NCBI GenBank assembly: GCA_013359255.1
Contig: JABWCF010000001.1
Coordinates: 124,001 to 188,000, forward strand
Direction: 5' to 3'
DNA length: 64,000 nt
Source: Flavobacteriales bacterium
GTDB lineage: Bacteria > Bacteroidota > Bacteroidia > Flavobacteriales_E > Vicingaceae
The position numbers and the translations under genes were made by a program. Positions 19,786 to 29,467 of this stretch are shown piece by piece. Below the pieces are notes generated by a model that was not told the origin of the DNA, did not search any database, and saw nothing but the letters and a program-made list of their open reading frames with translations. Numbering within the stretch: the first letter of the stretch is position 1; the number at the start of each line of letters is the position of its first letter.

Positions 19786-20481
19786 TTATTCGAGAGATGT
19801 GTTTCCTTTCTTAATTTCTGAATTAGATGTAATAATAAAATTCAATTTTTTGTATATAGACAAGTGGCCTTTTTTATTAAGATGAAAAAAATCAGACATC
19901 ACGTAACTTTCGTCAAAATCAGAAGTGTCAATGAAATTATTTCTAAATACGGATTTTAATTTTTCGTTAAAAAGTAGAATATTACTTGTAATTTTAGGAA
20001 CCTTCCTTTCGTAGTTTAAACTTGCAGGTAAAATACCTATTGCATACACTCTTGAATCATTAAACATAGAATTTATTTTTTTAAGATTTTCTTCAAAAGA
20101 ACGTGGATTTGTGTACGTAATTCTTCTTGTTTTCCTAATAGAGGAGGCATTATTTTTTAATATTCGAAAAATGAATTTTGACAAGAAAGGAATTCTAGAG
20201 ATAAAATCAGATTCAAATCTTGTGATTGTTCTTGGAGCACAATCTACTATTCCTGCTTGAAGAATTAGTATATTAGGGGAGAAACTTTTTAAATAATCGG
20301 CTTGATTTCTTAAATCTGATATGGTTGCACCTCCGTAAGCAAATTGAATAAATTCTATATTAGGATATTCTTGTTTAAGCAGATAAACAAATGTTTCTTC
20401 ATAAGAAACTTTTTCAGGTACGTCTCTAGGAAGGCTTAATGAGTCTGTTAGAAAAACAACTCTAAATTTTTGATTATTCAT
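19786..20481 (-). CDS. SGNH/GDSL-like hydrolase
   Basis: 231-residue cytoplasmic protein resembling SGNH hydrolases. The nucleophile block is TDSLSLP (Ser14), a GGAT segment follows near 49, the third block reads LILQAGIVDCAPR where many members have GxND, and the C-terminal DFFHLNKKGH supplies the Asp-x-x-His pair. No signal peptide is visible. Such proteins next to flippase genes often act on polysaccharide O-acyl groups; this is inferred from the neighbourhood. The atypical third block means catalytic activity should not be assumed. Confidence 0.72.
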   Translation of the reverse strand: MNNQKFRVVFLTDSLSLPRDVPEKVSYEETFVYLLKQEYPNIEFIQFAYGGATISDLRNQADYLKSFSPNILILQAGIVDCAPRTITRFESDFISRIPFLSKFIFRILKNNASSIRKTRRITYTNPRSFEENLKKINSMFNDSRVYAIGILPASLNYERKVPKITSNILLFNEKLKSVFRNNFIDTSDFDESYVMSDFFHLNKKGHLSIYKKLNFIITSNSEIKKGNTSLE

Positions 20482-20864
20482 ATCTATCTAAACAATATTT
20501 TGAATTGATTATTTTTTCTACTCTTTGTTTTCTAGAATCGTACTATTGATTTTCGCAATCAAATTAATTTTAATTGGTGCAGAGTTTATTTACAAATTCT
20601 TTCTTGTTTTATTCGGACAAAAGTAGTTATTTTATACGTTTGAATGGTTACTTAAACAGTGGAGAAGTAGTTCCTTTCTATTTTTCGGAATAACTTTTAA
20701 ATGAATAGTTTTAGCAAACTAAGTAAAGGGTGCAAATCGATGGGCTAAGGTGTGAAGACTATAATTGAATTACATGAGAAATAAATAAAACATTTTTTGG
20801 AATATTTATTTAACAAGGAATTTGAGGCTTAATAGAATAAAGTAAAGAATGCGAAAATAGTTTC
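20482..20864 (-). other. 383-bp AT-rich intergenic region
   Basis: No convincing gene, RNA or repeat is visible. A minus-strand TACTTTTGT at 20617-20625 matches the -7 consensus and could serve the SGNH-like gene with a leader of about 130 nt. The region separates the nonulosonate operon, which ends at 20865, from the SGNH/flippase pair. Confidence 0.5.
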
Positions 20865-22649
20865 TTAAGCATGGCTTTTCATTTCATTTATAAACCGAGT
20901 CCACCATATATTTTCTTTTTGCAAAAATGGGTTTTCGGAGGTGGTTTCTTCCGGTTTGTTTTCTAAAAAAGGTATTTCGCTGTTGGCGTTTATAGTTAAG
21001 CAATCGGTACTTTGGTAATTCATAGAGCTATCGGTAATATTTGTTTTTAGCCGAATTACTTTTTTGTTATATGCCAAAGCATCTAAAAATACGGTAGAGT
21101 GGGCACTGGTAAGTATTACATCTGATAGTTTAAAATCATCTATAAGAGAAGCATTTACTGAATTTATAATGGTTGCGGAAGAATGGAATGAATGTGTAGG
21201 AATATTAAAAACGAAGTTTGGGTGGCATCGAACAATGAGGGTTGCTCCCGGGTATTTTTGCAGTATGTTGTTTACAATGGGCAATTCTTTTTCGAAAAGA
21301 ATTTCGGAGGTAAGGCAATACAAAAAAACGAATTTGTTTTTGTTATTACTGTTTTCTGGGGTTTTGTTTTTTAGGTTGTAGTAAATATAAATTGGATTTC
21401 CAAGTTCTTTAATAAAGCCTTGGGGTAGGGAGTTGTGTTTTAAAAAATGCGAGGTAAAATAATTTCCCCAGGTAATAAAAAAATCGGGAAGAGGCAAGCC
21501 ATTATCTTTGTTCAGAACATCGGGTTTTATTTCATTATCGGAAATGTTGTAAACGGTGTGAAAATCGGAGAACATGCCATGTTGAATGCCATAGCAATTA
21601 AAATGAGTTGCATCGCTTTGCTTTCTGGCAGCAGATATTATGCGTCCGAAAATGTAAAATTCGTCTTCGTAAAAAACAGCTTTTAAATGGGTGGTTTGTT
21701 TAAAATAATTAATTAGCCATTGATAGGAATATAGGTAGTGCGATTTTTCTTGCAGTAGATTTTCAATTTCTTTTAATATAATTTTTGTATTAAACATTAC
21801 CTCATTCACTTCAACAGTGCATCGGAATTTTTTTAACTCATATTTTATACAAAAAGAAGATAACATTATTTGTAGCAGTTGTAAAAGTGTTGGTTTGGCT
21901 TTGTAAAAATCAGGCGGAACGGTTTTGCTTTTAGTCCAGTCTAAATAGCAAAGGTTTTTGGTGTGTAGCCCCGCATCTAAGAAATAGGGTTGTGTAATTT
22001 GCTCTGCTTTTTTTATAAAGGAAAATGCTTTTGGGGTGCTAAAAAAAAGAACTTTTTTGTTTTTATTTTCAATTTCCTTATTTGGTTTTATTTGCCAAAT
22101 ACTCCAACTATTTTTAAGGTGATTCTTGAGAAAGTGAAAAATATTTTGCTCGTATTTTTTTTGTTTTTCATTAATAGAAAAAACAATTTCGAAAGAGTAC
22201 ATTTTAAGTAATTCGTTTATAAACGGGGCTATGTACTTAAGTTTATTGGGTAGTGCAACAAAATATTTTTTATTCGTTTGGGAATGAAAAGAAAGATAAT
22301 TTTTGAGCAGAAAAACATTGTAAGCCCAATGGTTGTAGGGGTGTTTAACCGAAAAAGGAGTAAGCCAATAAACAGGGAGTTTGTTTATTTTTAAATGGCG
22401 TATGGTTTTGTTATTCCATAATATGGTTTGAGAAAAGGCTGCTACAAATTGGGTGTATTCAAGTATAGTTTGTTGTGTAATTTGTTCAATATTTTCGATT
22501 TGATGAGCTTGTAGAGAGGATATAAAATATTGTTGCCCCTTTGCGTTGTTGGTAAAATTGATAATTTCAGAGCACTTGTATTTTTCTGCCAATGCATTTA
22601 TTTCGCTCGAGTGTATTTCCGGAAACAGTATGAAAAGTGGGCGTTTCAA
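20865..22649 (-). CDS. Putative GT-B-fold surface-carbohydrate transferase
   Basis: 594 residues without clear transmembrane segments. The C-terminal third has two landmarks of bacterial sialyl- and polysialyltransferase-like or CDP-glycerol transferase-like GT-B proteins: an HP-type motif TLIVRCHPNF near 475 and a Ser-containing TSAHSTVFLDAL near 512. The N-terminal half is not recognisable to me. It is the last gene of the operon, 2 bp after the KdsC-like phosphatase, in an operon that makes a CMP-activated nonulosonic acid. A role as the nonulosonate transferase is therefore the leading inference. It could alternatively be a surface-carbohydrate protein of a different transferase type. Confidence 0.62.
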   Translation of the reverse strand: MKRPLFILFPEIHSSEINALAEKYKCSEIINFTNNAKGQQYFISSLQAHQIENIEQITQQTILEYTQFVAAFSQTILWNNKTIRHLKINKLPVYWLTPFSVKHPYNHWAYNVFLLKNYLSFHSQTNKKYFVALPNKLKYIAPFINELLKMYSFEIVFSINEKQKKYEQNIFHFLKNHLKNSWSIWQIKPNKEIENKNKKVLFFSTPKAFSFIKKAEQITQPYFLDAGLHTKNLCYLDWTKSKTVPPDFYKAKPTLLQLLQIMLSSFCIKYELKKFRCTVEVNEVMFNTKIILKEIENLLQEKSHYLYSYQWLINYFKQTTHLKAVFYEDEFYIFGRIISAARKQSDATHFNCYGIQHGMFSDFHTVYNISDNEIKPDVLNKDNGLPLPDFFITWGNYFTSHFLKHNSLPQGFIKELGNPIYIYYNLKNKTPENSNNKNKFVFLYCLTSEILFEKELPIVNNILQKYPGATLIVRCHPNFVFNIPTHSFHSSATIINSVNASLIDDFKLSDVILTSAHSTVFLDALAYNKKVIRLKTNITDSSMNYQSTDCLTINANSEIPFLENKPEETTSENPFLQKENIWWTRFINEMKSHA

Positions 22650-22651
22650 TT

Positions 22652-23708
<1,057 letters not shown>

Positions 23709-23712
<4 letters not shown>

Positions 23713-24743
23713 TGAATATCTTTTTTGTAAATAATTTCATTGGCCGGCAAATCACAACGTAGTTTTTTCCCAATCAACATATCTTTTTCGTTCCATTTAT
23801 AGCCATCTCCCGGAGAGAGCAAGTGTATATCTTTTTCGGTAATTGTTTCTCCTACACTCATTTTGCGGAGGGTGGCAATGGAGCGTTCCAGTTTTACTTT
23901 GGCATTTTTTACGGCATCATCAATAAATAATTCTTCTTTACCTAAGGACATTTCCATTACACGAATATCGCGTACCATTCGGTTTATACCGTCTATTCCT
24001 AAAGAACCGGCTTGGTCGGTACCTTTCATTTTACGGTCGAGGGTAATATGTTTTTCAATGATTTTGGCTCCCATGGCCACAGCGGCCACCGGAGCGGCAA
24101 TGCCTATGGTATGGTCGGAATAGCCTATGGTGTACTGCGGGTAATTTTTTTGCAAATAAGTTATGGTAAGCAGGTTGGTGTTGTGTGGGTGAGTGGGGTA
24201 CTGCGAAACACAGTGCAAAATAGAAATGTGAGAGTGGTATTTTGAAATAATTTCCAGTGCTTCGTTTAGTTCTTTTTTTCCGGCCATTCCGGTAGATAAA
24301 ATAATGGGTACCTTGGTTTCGGCAAGAGCTGTAAGTAGAGGTAAATTTGTTAAATCTCGGCTGGCTACTTTTAGTTTATCGGGAGTAAAATATTTAAAAA
24401 TACTAAGGCATCCTATGGCACACAGGGTTTCTACAAAATCTAAACCAAGTGCTTTGGCATGCTGATATACTTCATGGTGTTGTTCATCATTCAATTCTAA
24501 AAAGGCACGGTGTTCTCCGTAGGTTTTTCCAAAAGAGTGAGGACTGTTGTATGGTGCTGCCATTTGCGATGCCGAGAGTTCTTCTTTTAAATCTCGTTTA
24601 GTAAGTTTTACGGCATCCATGGGTTTTAGGTCAATGCCAAATAATTCTTCGTGCACCGGGCGAGCGGCTACCTCTGTAAGTAGCTTAGCTAAATCTACAG
24701 AGCCATTGTGGTTTTGGCCTATTTCTCCAATAATGTAAGTCAT
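23709..24743 (-). CDS. neuB: N-acetylneuraminate (nonulosonate) synthase, NeuB family
   Basis: Condenses phosphoenolpyruvate with a mannose-type aldose or its 6-phosphate to make a nine-carbon sugar acid. The TIM barrel occupies about 1-270, with IGEIGQNHNGS, MDAVKLTKRD (active-site lysine position), KVASRDLTN, ILSTGMAG, the metal-binding GYSDHT and IIEKHITLD. A C-terminal SAF (antifreeze-like) domain runs from about 285, with RSIATLRKMSVGETITEKD. The segment after the second metal His reads GTDQAGSL where many NeuB proteins have GPDH. With a KdsC-like phosphatase next door, a phosphorylated acceptor (Man-6-P or ManNAc-6-P) is likely. No epimerase making the acceptor is present in the window. 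Confidence 0.92.
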
Positions 24744-26413
24744 TTTATTATAAATGGTTTTCGGATAACATATTTTTTATCGTTAAACTGTTGTAAATAA
24801 TCTTTTAGTTTAATGGTACAACCTAAAGGTAATTTTATCTCTTTGGTTTCATCTACTTTTTCCAACTCTTTTATGTTTGTATAAATATCAGAGAGTGAAA
24901 TTTGAGAAAAATCAGATTTATTAATTTTTTTCAGAAGACTTACACATCGGTCGTAATCTTCTTGCAAGTCTACACTTAAATTAACTAAACCTAAGTTGTT
25001 TTCAATAACTAAATCAATAGACCCCATTTTAACATCGGGGTCGTTTAATACGTACCAAGTTAGGTATTCCGAAAATTCGGTGGTTTCAAGTTTAAGGTAC
25101 AATTGCCAAAGGTATTTTGTAGAAAAGAGTTCGGCTCCAACGCCAAAGTGTATATTGTTTACTTTAACATAATCGAGGTTATTTTGGTTGAGTAAATCTA
25201 CCATTTCGTTCATTAATTCAACATCGGTAAAGGGGTTATCACCTGTTACTCTGAAAATGGCAGAGGCTTTTTCTTTATAGGCTAAGTGCAGCATTCTGTC
25301 AATTACAGAAATAGCATCTCCGGTATAAATATGAAATCCTTTTTTTTCGAACAAGTCAACCAAGGCTTTATCTTCAATTAAATCTGAGGTGGCTAAAATG
25401 GTTTTAAATTTTTTAGAAAGAGAGAGTTTGTTGTATAAGTCAACAATGAGCTCGTTTGTATGAAAAGGTTTTAGCACTTTTTCTTTTAATCTTTTAGATT
25501 TTAGTCGTGCAATTAAGGCCACCACCACCTTGTTTTTATCAAATTTTTGAATTTCGTTTTCTATCAAGTAGCTTCCTTTATCGGCTCTTTTTAAGGTATT
25601 GCCCGAAACTACTTTTTTGTACATAATGTTTCTGAATTTATGCTCGTTTTGGGTAGGATGTTTTATTCCGTTGCCCAGGGCCAATTCGTAATGCCTAATG
25701 GTGGATACCATTGCACCAAACTCGTGTGGATATAACGAAACTTGATAATCGAAATTTCTGTTGTTACGGCTAAGTGTAATGTGTTTTTCTATGTAAGAAC
25801 AGCCTTTTGCCAATAACATTAAGGGAATATTTGCAATATCAAGCGAGTGGTCGGCATAGCCTAGTTTAAAATTGAATTTTGATTTAAAAAAATCTAACAC
25901 ATTTAAGTTTAAATCTTCCACTTCGGTAGGGTAGTTACTAAAGCCGGAAAACAGTGCTTCGATTCTATCTGTTCCGAGTATTTCTATTGCAAAATTTATT
26001 TCAAAAAGTGTGGCACATTGTGTTTCTAAAATCACTTTTACATCATCGTATTTAGAAATTAGTTTTAAAAAAGGCTCGTTTGTAATGTCTGTTGCATGTA
26101 TTTTAATGAATCGAAATCCGTAATTGTAACATAATTTAAAAGAAGCTTCCTCTAAAGTACAGGGTATAACATTAATGTTGTTTTGTTTGCAAAAATCAAA
26201 TAGTTCTATCCACTGAGCAGAAGAAAATTCGGTGTTTTTGTACAAGGTGTATTTTTCGTATTCTTTTACACAAAATGCATCTACATTCATTACCTGAACG
26301 GTAAAATAATCGGCTCCCGATTTTTTTGCGGTTACGGACAGTTCTTTCAAATAATTGAAGTTGCCGTTATGATTAAAGGCACTTTCGGCTATTATTTTTA
26401 ATGGAGAGTTCAT
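24740..26413 (-). CDS. Fusion of NeuB-like synthase domain and SpsF/NeuA-type cytidylyltransferase
   Basis: 557 residues in two parts. Residues 1 to about 265 are a NeuB-like barrel: ESAFNHNGN, KIHATDITN, GYADHS and YIEKHITLS keep the metal-binding His/Glu residues. However, the lysine of the usual VKFQ block is absent (YFTVQV), the STGMA block is replaced by LETQCAT, and there is no complete SAF domain. From about 292 a nucleotidyltransferase of the SpsF/CMP-NeuA type begins with ALIARLKSKRLKEKVLKP and contains FRVTGDNPFTD. The second half should activate the nonulosonic acid with CTP. The first half may be catalytically weak or structural, possibly working with the intact NeuB gene, which overlaps it by 4 bp. 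Confidence 0.87.
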   Translation of the reverse strand: MNSPLKIIAESAFNHNGNFNYLKELSVTAKKSGADYFTVQVMNVDAFCVKEYEKYTLYKNTEFSSAQWIELFDFCKQNNINVIPCTLEEASFKLCYNYGFRFIKIHATDITNEPFLKLISKYDDVKVILETQCATLFEINFAIEILGTDRIEALFSGFSNYPTEVEDLNLNVLDFFKSKFNFKLGYADHSLDIANIPLMLLAKGCSYIEKHITLSRNNRNFDYQVSLYPHEFGAMVSTIRHYELALGNGIKHPTQNEHKFRNIMYKKVVSGNTLKRADKGSYLIENEIQKFDKNKVVVALIARLKSKRLKEKVLKPFHTNELIVDLYNKLSLSKKFKTILATSDLIEDKALVDLFEKKGFHIYTGDAISVIDRMLHLAYKEKASAIFRVTGDNPFTDVELMNEMVDLLNQNNLDYVKVNNIHFGVGAELFSTKYLWQLYLKLETTEFSEYLTWYVLNDPDVKMGSIDLVIENNLGLVNLSVDLQEDYDRCVSLLKKINKSDFSQISLSDIYTNIKELEKVDETKEIKLPLGCTIKLKDYLQQFNDKKYVIRKPFIIK

Positions 26414-26438
26414 CTATTACAATTTGCATTTTAGCAAC

Positions 26439-26885
26439 TCAGAGGGTTTTTACTTTTATTACAATTTTAACGCAAGGTTTATTTTGCATAAGAGGTGCGT
26501 GGGCATCGGTAGGATAAAAAATAACAAAATGATTTTCTGCAACGTCAAAAGTGTTTTCCGGTACATCGGTAAAAAATTGTACGTCTTTTTCAGCATTAAA
26601 ATTCCCTTCGGGTTTTGTGCATAAGGAGCGTTCTCTCCAGCCCATTTGGTCGGTGCCTTTTACCAAAAATTGAATGTCTATGTATGTGTTGTGTACTTCC
26701 AGCTTGGTGTTGGGTTCAAGATTATTCAGATTAAAAACTAATGCAAATATTTCATCGCCCAAAATTTCATTTCTACCTTCTTTATAGTTGTTAATATCAA
26801 ACGAATGAATAAAATCGAATCCCTTTTTAAACAATGGGTGCAGACTGTTATATGTACTACTGTTATGGATATGATCTAAAATCAT
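26439..26885 (-). CDS. YhcH/YjgK/YiaL (NanQ-like) family protein
   Basis: 148-residue cupin-like protein of the YhcH family. Conserved parts are the N-terminal Met-start ILDHIHN, the HNTYIDIQFLVKGTDQMGW segment and the metal-associated VIFYPTDAHAP. Family members are linked to sialic-acid use, and E. coli NanQ is an N-acetylneuraminate anomerase. Here the gene lies 25 bp before the NeuB-cytidylyltransferase fusion in a biosynthetic operon. It could set the anomeric form presented to the cytidylyltransferase or phosphatase; that is an inference. Confidence 0.85.
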   Translation of the reverse strand: MILDHIHNSSTYNSLHPLFKKGFDFIHSFDINNYKEGRNEILGDEIFALVFNLNNLEPNTKLEVHNTYIDIQFLVKGTDQMGWRERSLCTKPEGNFNAEKDVQFFTDVPENTFDVAENHFVIFYPTDAHAPLMQNKPCVKIVIKVKTL

Positions 26886-26933
26886 TTTCGATACATCGTT
26901 TTTTTACTGTTTATGATTTTGTATAAATGAAGT

Positions 26934-29339
26934 TTAGCTTTTTTTAATTTTTTTTATCAGCAATTCAATGGGTTTTTTCTTTTTTTCTTCATCGGTGTAA
27001 TAGCCCCCACCATATCCGTAGCCATACCCGTAGCCATATCCGTAGCCGTAGCCATATCCGTAGCCATAACCTATGCGTTGTTCTTTTAAATCGTTTACCA
27101 CAATTCCAATGTGTTCAATTTTTTTGTTTTCGTAAAATTCGTTAATCAGTTCTAAATTGCTTTTGCGGGTGTACCGTTGCCTTACAATATACAGGTTTAC
27201 ATCGGAGTATTGAGATAAAATCATTCCATCGGTAACTAAACCCACGGGCGGAGTGTCTATAATTACTACATCAAATTCTTTTTTTGCAAGAGAAATAAAT
27301 TCGGCCATTTTTTCGGTTTCAATTGATTCCGAAGGGTTGGGAGGAACCGGCCCTGACGATACAATTTGCAAATGGCTGTATGCAGTTTGCTGAAGAATAT
27401 CTTCGAAATTCTCTTTTCCAATTAGGAAAGTAGAAAGCCCTACAGTATTTTTAAGTTTAAAGTCGTTATAAATTTTGGGTTTGCGAAGATCGGCTCCTAC
27501 CAACAGAGTTTTTTTTCCGGAAAGGGAATAGGCTAAAGCCAGATTCATGGAGCAGAATGTTTTCCCTTCTCCACTAATGGAAGACGTAATGAGTATGCAA
27601 AACGATTCTTTTTGTTTGGTAATGTAATTGATGTTGGTGCGAATGTTTCGGAACGATTCGGCCACTACCGATTTAGGTTTGTTTGCCAATACCAAGTTGT
27701 CTGCATCGGGGGTATGCCCAATGGTTCCGATAATAGGTATTTTAGTAACGGAAGAGATATCGGCTTTTTCAAAAATCTTATTGTTGAACAGAAAAATAAA
27801 AAAAACAAGTACAAAAGGTATCAAAAAGGCAAGGGCTAAATTAAAAGTGTAAATATTTTTAGGGAAGGGTCCCACATACGAAACGGTATAGTCGCTGGAG
27901 GGTTCTAAAATTTTAGCCTTAGGCACATTCGAAGCCTGAGCTAATGCAGCTTCGCTTCTTTTTTGCAGCAGGTAATTATAAAAATCACTGTTTAATTTAA
28001 AGAGCCTTTCTATGCGAATAAATTTGGCTTCGGCCGAGGGCAGTTGCGAAAGTTTTCCGTCAATGTTTACAATTTGTTCGGTAAGTTGTTCCAGTTCAAA
28101 TTTCTTTTTTTCGAGGCGGGAGGCAATGTTGGCGTAAAGGATATCCTTGGTAATTTGTAGTTCTTCTAACAGTATTTTGTAGGCCATGCTGCTATCACTG
28201 ATTTGTTTTTCGAGGCTTGTTTTTTGGGTGTACAATCTGGAAAGTTGAAGTATAGAAGTGTAGATGGGGTCTTGTACATTAATGTCAATTACCGAAGGAA
28301 TAATAATTTGGTCGATGCGATTATTTTTAAGGTTGTTCAGGGTTTGCGAATAGTAGTTATAATCGAATTGTACTTTTAAAAATTCTTGTTCTAAATCGGT
28401 AGAAGTGGGAATAAGTCCTTTGCTGTTGAGTTCTAGTTTTTGTGCATTTATTTTTTCTTTAAAGTTTTCCATTTTACCTTCGGTATCAAACAGGGTGTCG
28501 GCCACTTCGTTAAGTTGCATATCCACAAAAGTGATGGTGTTGGAGGCTATTTCGTTATTTTCTTTCAGGCCCACCCGAATAAACTCCTGCATCAGGGCGT
28601 TTAAAAAATCAGATTCTTTGGCTATTTCCGTTCCGTTTAAAGTAAATTTTAATATAGATGATTCAGGTGGGTCGGTTTCAATCATTACTCTGTTTTGATA
28701 AACCTTAGCCATCGAATTGAGGTCGTTTATACTGAACGAGAATAATTTTTCTTCGCTTTCGCCTTTCTTGTAATAGGGGGTTATCTGTACGGTTACGGTA
28801 ATGTTGTTTAGTGAAAATGACTCACCAAACTGGTGTTTGTCTTTGTTATTAAATTCATTTTCTTTATTAGATAAAACAAATTCCTTTTCGTTCAAAAATT
28901 TCAGGTAATAGTAGGCCGCTCTGTACTCTTTAAAGGAGGTATCTATCTCTACCGTAAAGGGAGAATTCTTGTAAAGTTCGGTAGCTTTAATCCGGCCAAT
29001 GTCGTAGTAAAAAACCTTAAAATCTACATTGTTTAAAACGGCCCGCATTAAATTGTACGAGCTGATAATTCCCACTTCGTTCGAAATGCGGTTGCGGGCA
29101 CTAACCAGTTCCATGCCTTTAATGAAATATTCTTGCCCCCACGAAGAATATTCGTCTTTCAGCAGTACCTTGCAATAGGTTTTATAAACAGGTATACTGT
29201 ACCTGAGAGTGTAATAAGAAAAAAGCCAACCGATGCTTAGCGAAATAACAAAGAGATACCAAAATTTTAACATTCGGGCACCTAAAGCAATAAAGTCAAA
29301 ACCTTCTATTATGTTTTTCTGATGGTTGGGTTGATTCAT
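26934..29339 (-). CDS. Wzc-like polysaccharide co-polymerase and tyrosine autokinase
   Basis: Inner-membrane BY-kinase controlling chain length and export of surface polysaccharide. The 801-residue chain has a Wzz domain with first TM near 30-50, a long periplasmic helical region with predicted coiled coils (about 280-460), a second TM near 505-525, and a cytoplasmic kinase. Walker A is TSSISGEGKTFCS (about 590) and Walker B VVIIDTPPVG. The C-terminal tail has ten consecutive Gly-Tyr pairs (757-776) plus two more tyrosines, then a lysine-rich end. Wzc tails usually have a looser tyrosine cluster. It heads the nonulosonate operon. No Wza outer-membrane exporter is in the window. Confidence 0.93.
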   Translation of the reverse strand: MNQPNHQKNIIEGFDFIALGARMLKFWYLFVISLSIGWLFSYYTLRYSIPVYKTYCKVLLKDEYSSWGQEYFIKGMELVSARNRISNEVGIISSYNLMRAVLNNVDFKVFYYDIGRIKATELYKNSPFTVEIDTSFKEYRAAYYYLKFLNEKEFVLSNKENEFNNKDKHQFGESFSLNNITVTVQITPYYKKGESEEKLFSFSINDLNSMAKVYQNRVMIETDPPESSILKFTLNGTEIAKESDFLNALMQEFIRVGLKENNEIASNTITFVDMQLNEVADTLFDTEGKMENFKEKINAQKLELNSKGLIPTSTDLEQEFLKVQFDYNYYSQTLNNLKNNRIDQIIIPSVIDINVQDPIYTSILQLSRLYTQKTSLEKQISDSSMAYKILLEELQITKDILYANIASRLEKKKFELEQLTEQIVNIDGKLSQLPSAEAKFIRIERLFKLNSDFYNYLLQKRSEAALAQASNVPKAKILEPSSDYTVSYVGPFPKNIYTFNLALAFLIPFVLVFFIFLFNNKIFEKADISSVTKIPIIGTIGHTPDADNLVLANKPKSVVAESFRNIRTNINYITKQKESFCILITSSISGEGKTFCSMNLALAYSLSGKKTLLVGADLRKPKIYNDFKLKNTVGLSTFLIGKENFEDILQQTAYSHLQIVSSGPVPPNPSESIETEKMAEFISLAKKEFDVVIIDTPPVGLVTDGMILSQYSDVNLYIVRQRYTRKSNLELINEFYENKKIEHIGIVVNDLKEQRIGYGYGYGYGYGYGYGYGYGYGGGYYTDEEKKKKPIELLIKKIKKS
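27012..27071 (-). repeat. Short tandem repeat coding for (Gly-Tyr)10
   Basis: Sixty bases of 6-bp units, mostly arranged as 12-bp pairs (CCATATCCGTAG on the plus strand, with variants), encode ten consecutive Gly-Tyr dipeptides at the end of the Wzc-like kinase. Synonymous changes between units show that the array is not freshly expanded, but 6-bp steps allow in-frame length change. Confidence 0.85.
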
Positions 29340-29371
29340 GTTAATTGTTAGTACGCATTACTCAATTGCAC

Positions 29372-29380
29372 ACAAAAATA
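29372..29380 (-). promoter_or_regulatory. -7 promoter element of the nonulosonate/Wzc operon
   Basis: Minus strand TATTTTTGT is a perfect -7 match, 32 bp before the Wzc-like ATG, within the 128-bp divergent gap that also serves the exosortase operon. Confidence 0.42.
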
Positions 29381-29433
29381 GTTTTTTATTCGCATAATCT
29401 TTGATTTGGCATATTAAACGCCTAATATTTTGG

Positions 29434-29441
29434 TAACTTTG
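29434..29441 (+). promoter_or_regulatory. -7 promoter element of the exosortase/EPS operon
   Basis: TAACTTTG matches the -7 core, 26 bp before the exosortase ATG at 29468. A TTG at 29406-29408 is 25 bp upstream, somewhat too far for a standard -33 box. Confidence 0.42.
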
Positions 29442-29467
29442 GAAACAAATCAGAGAATAAATCAAGC

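Noticed and set aside
20865..22649. Plus-strand open frames within the putative transferase gene
   Set aside because: Several short antisense frames with Phe/Cys-rich composition that overlap a long, better-supported minus-strand gene.
26934..29339. Gly-Tyr repeat as a CRISPR array
   Set aside because: The units are 6-12 bp with no spacers and encode a Gly-Tyr protein tail in frame.
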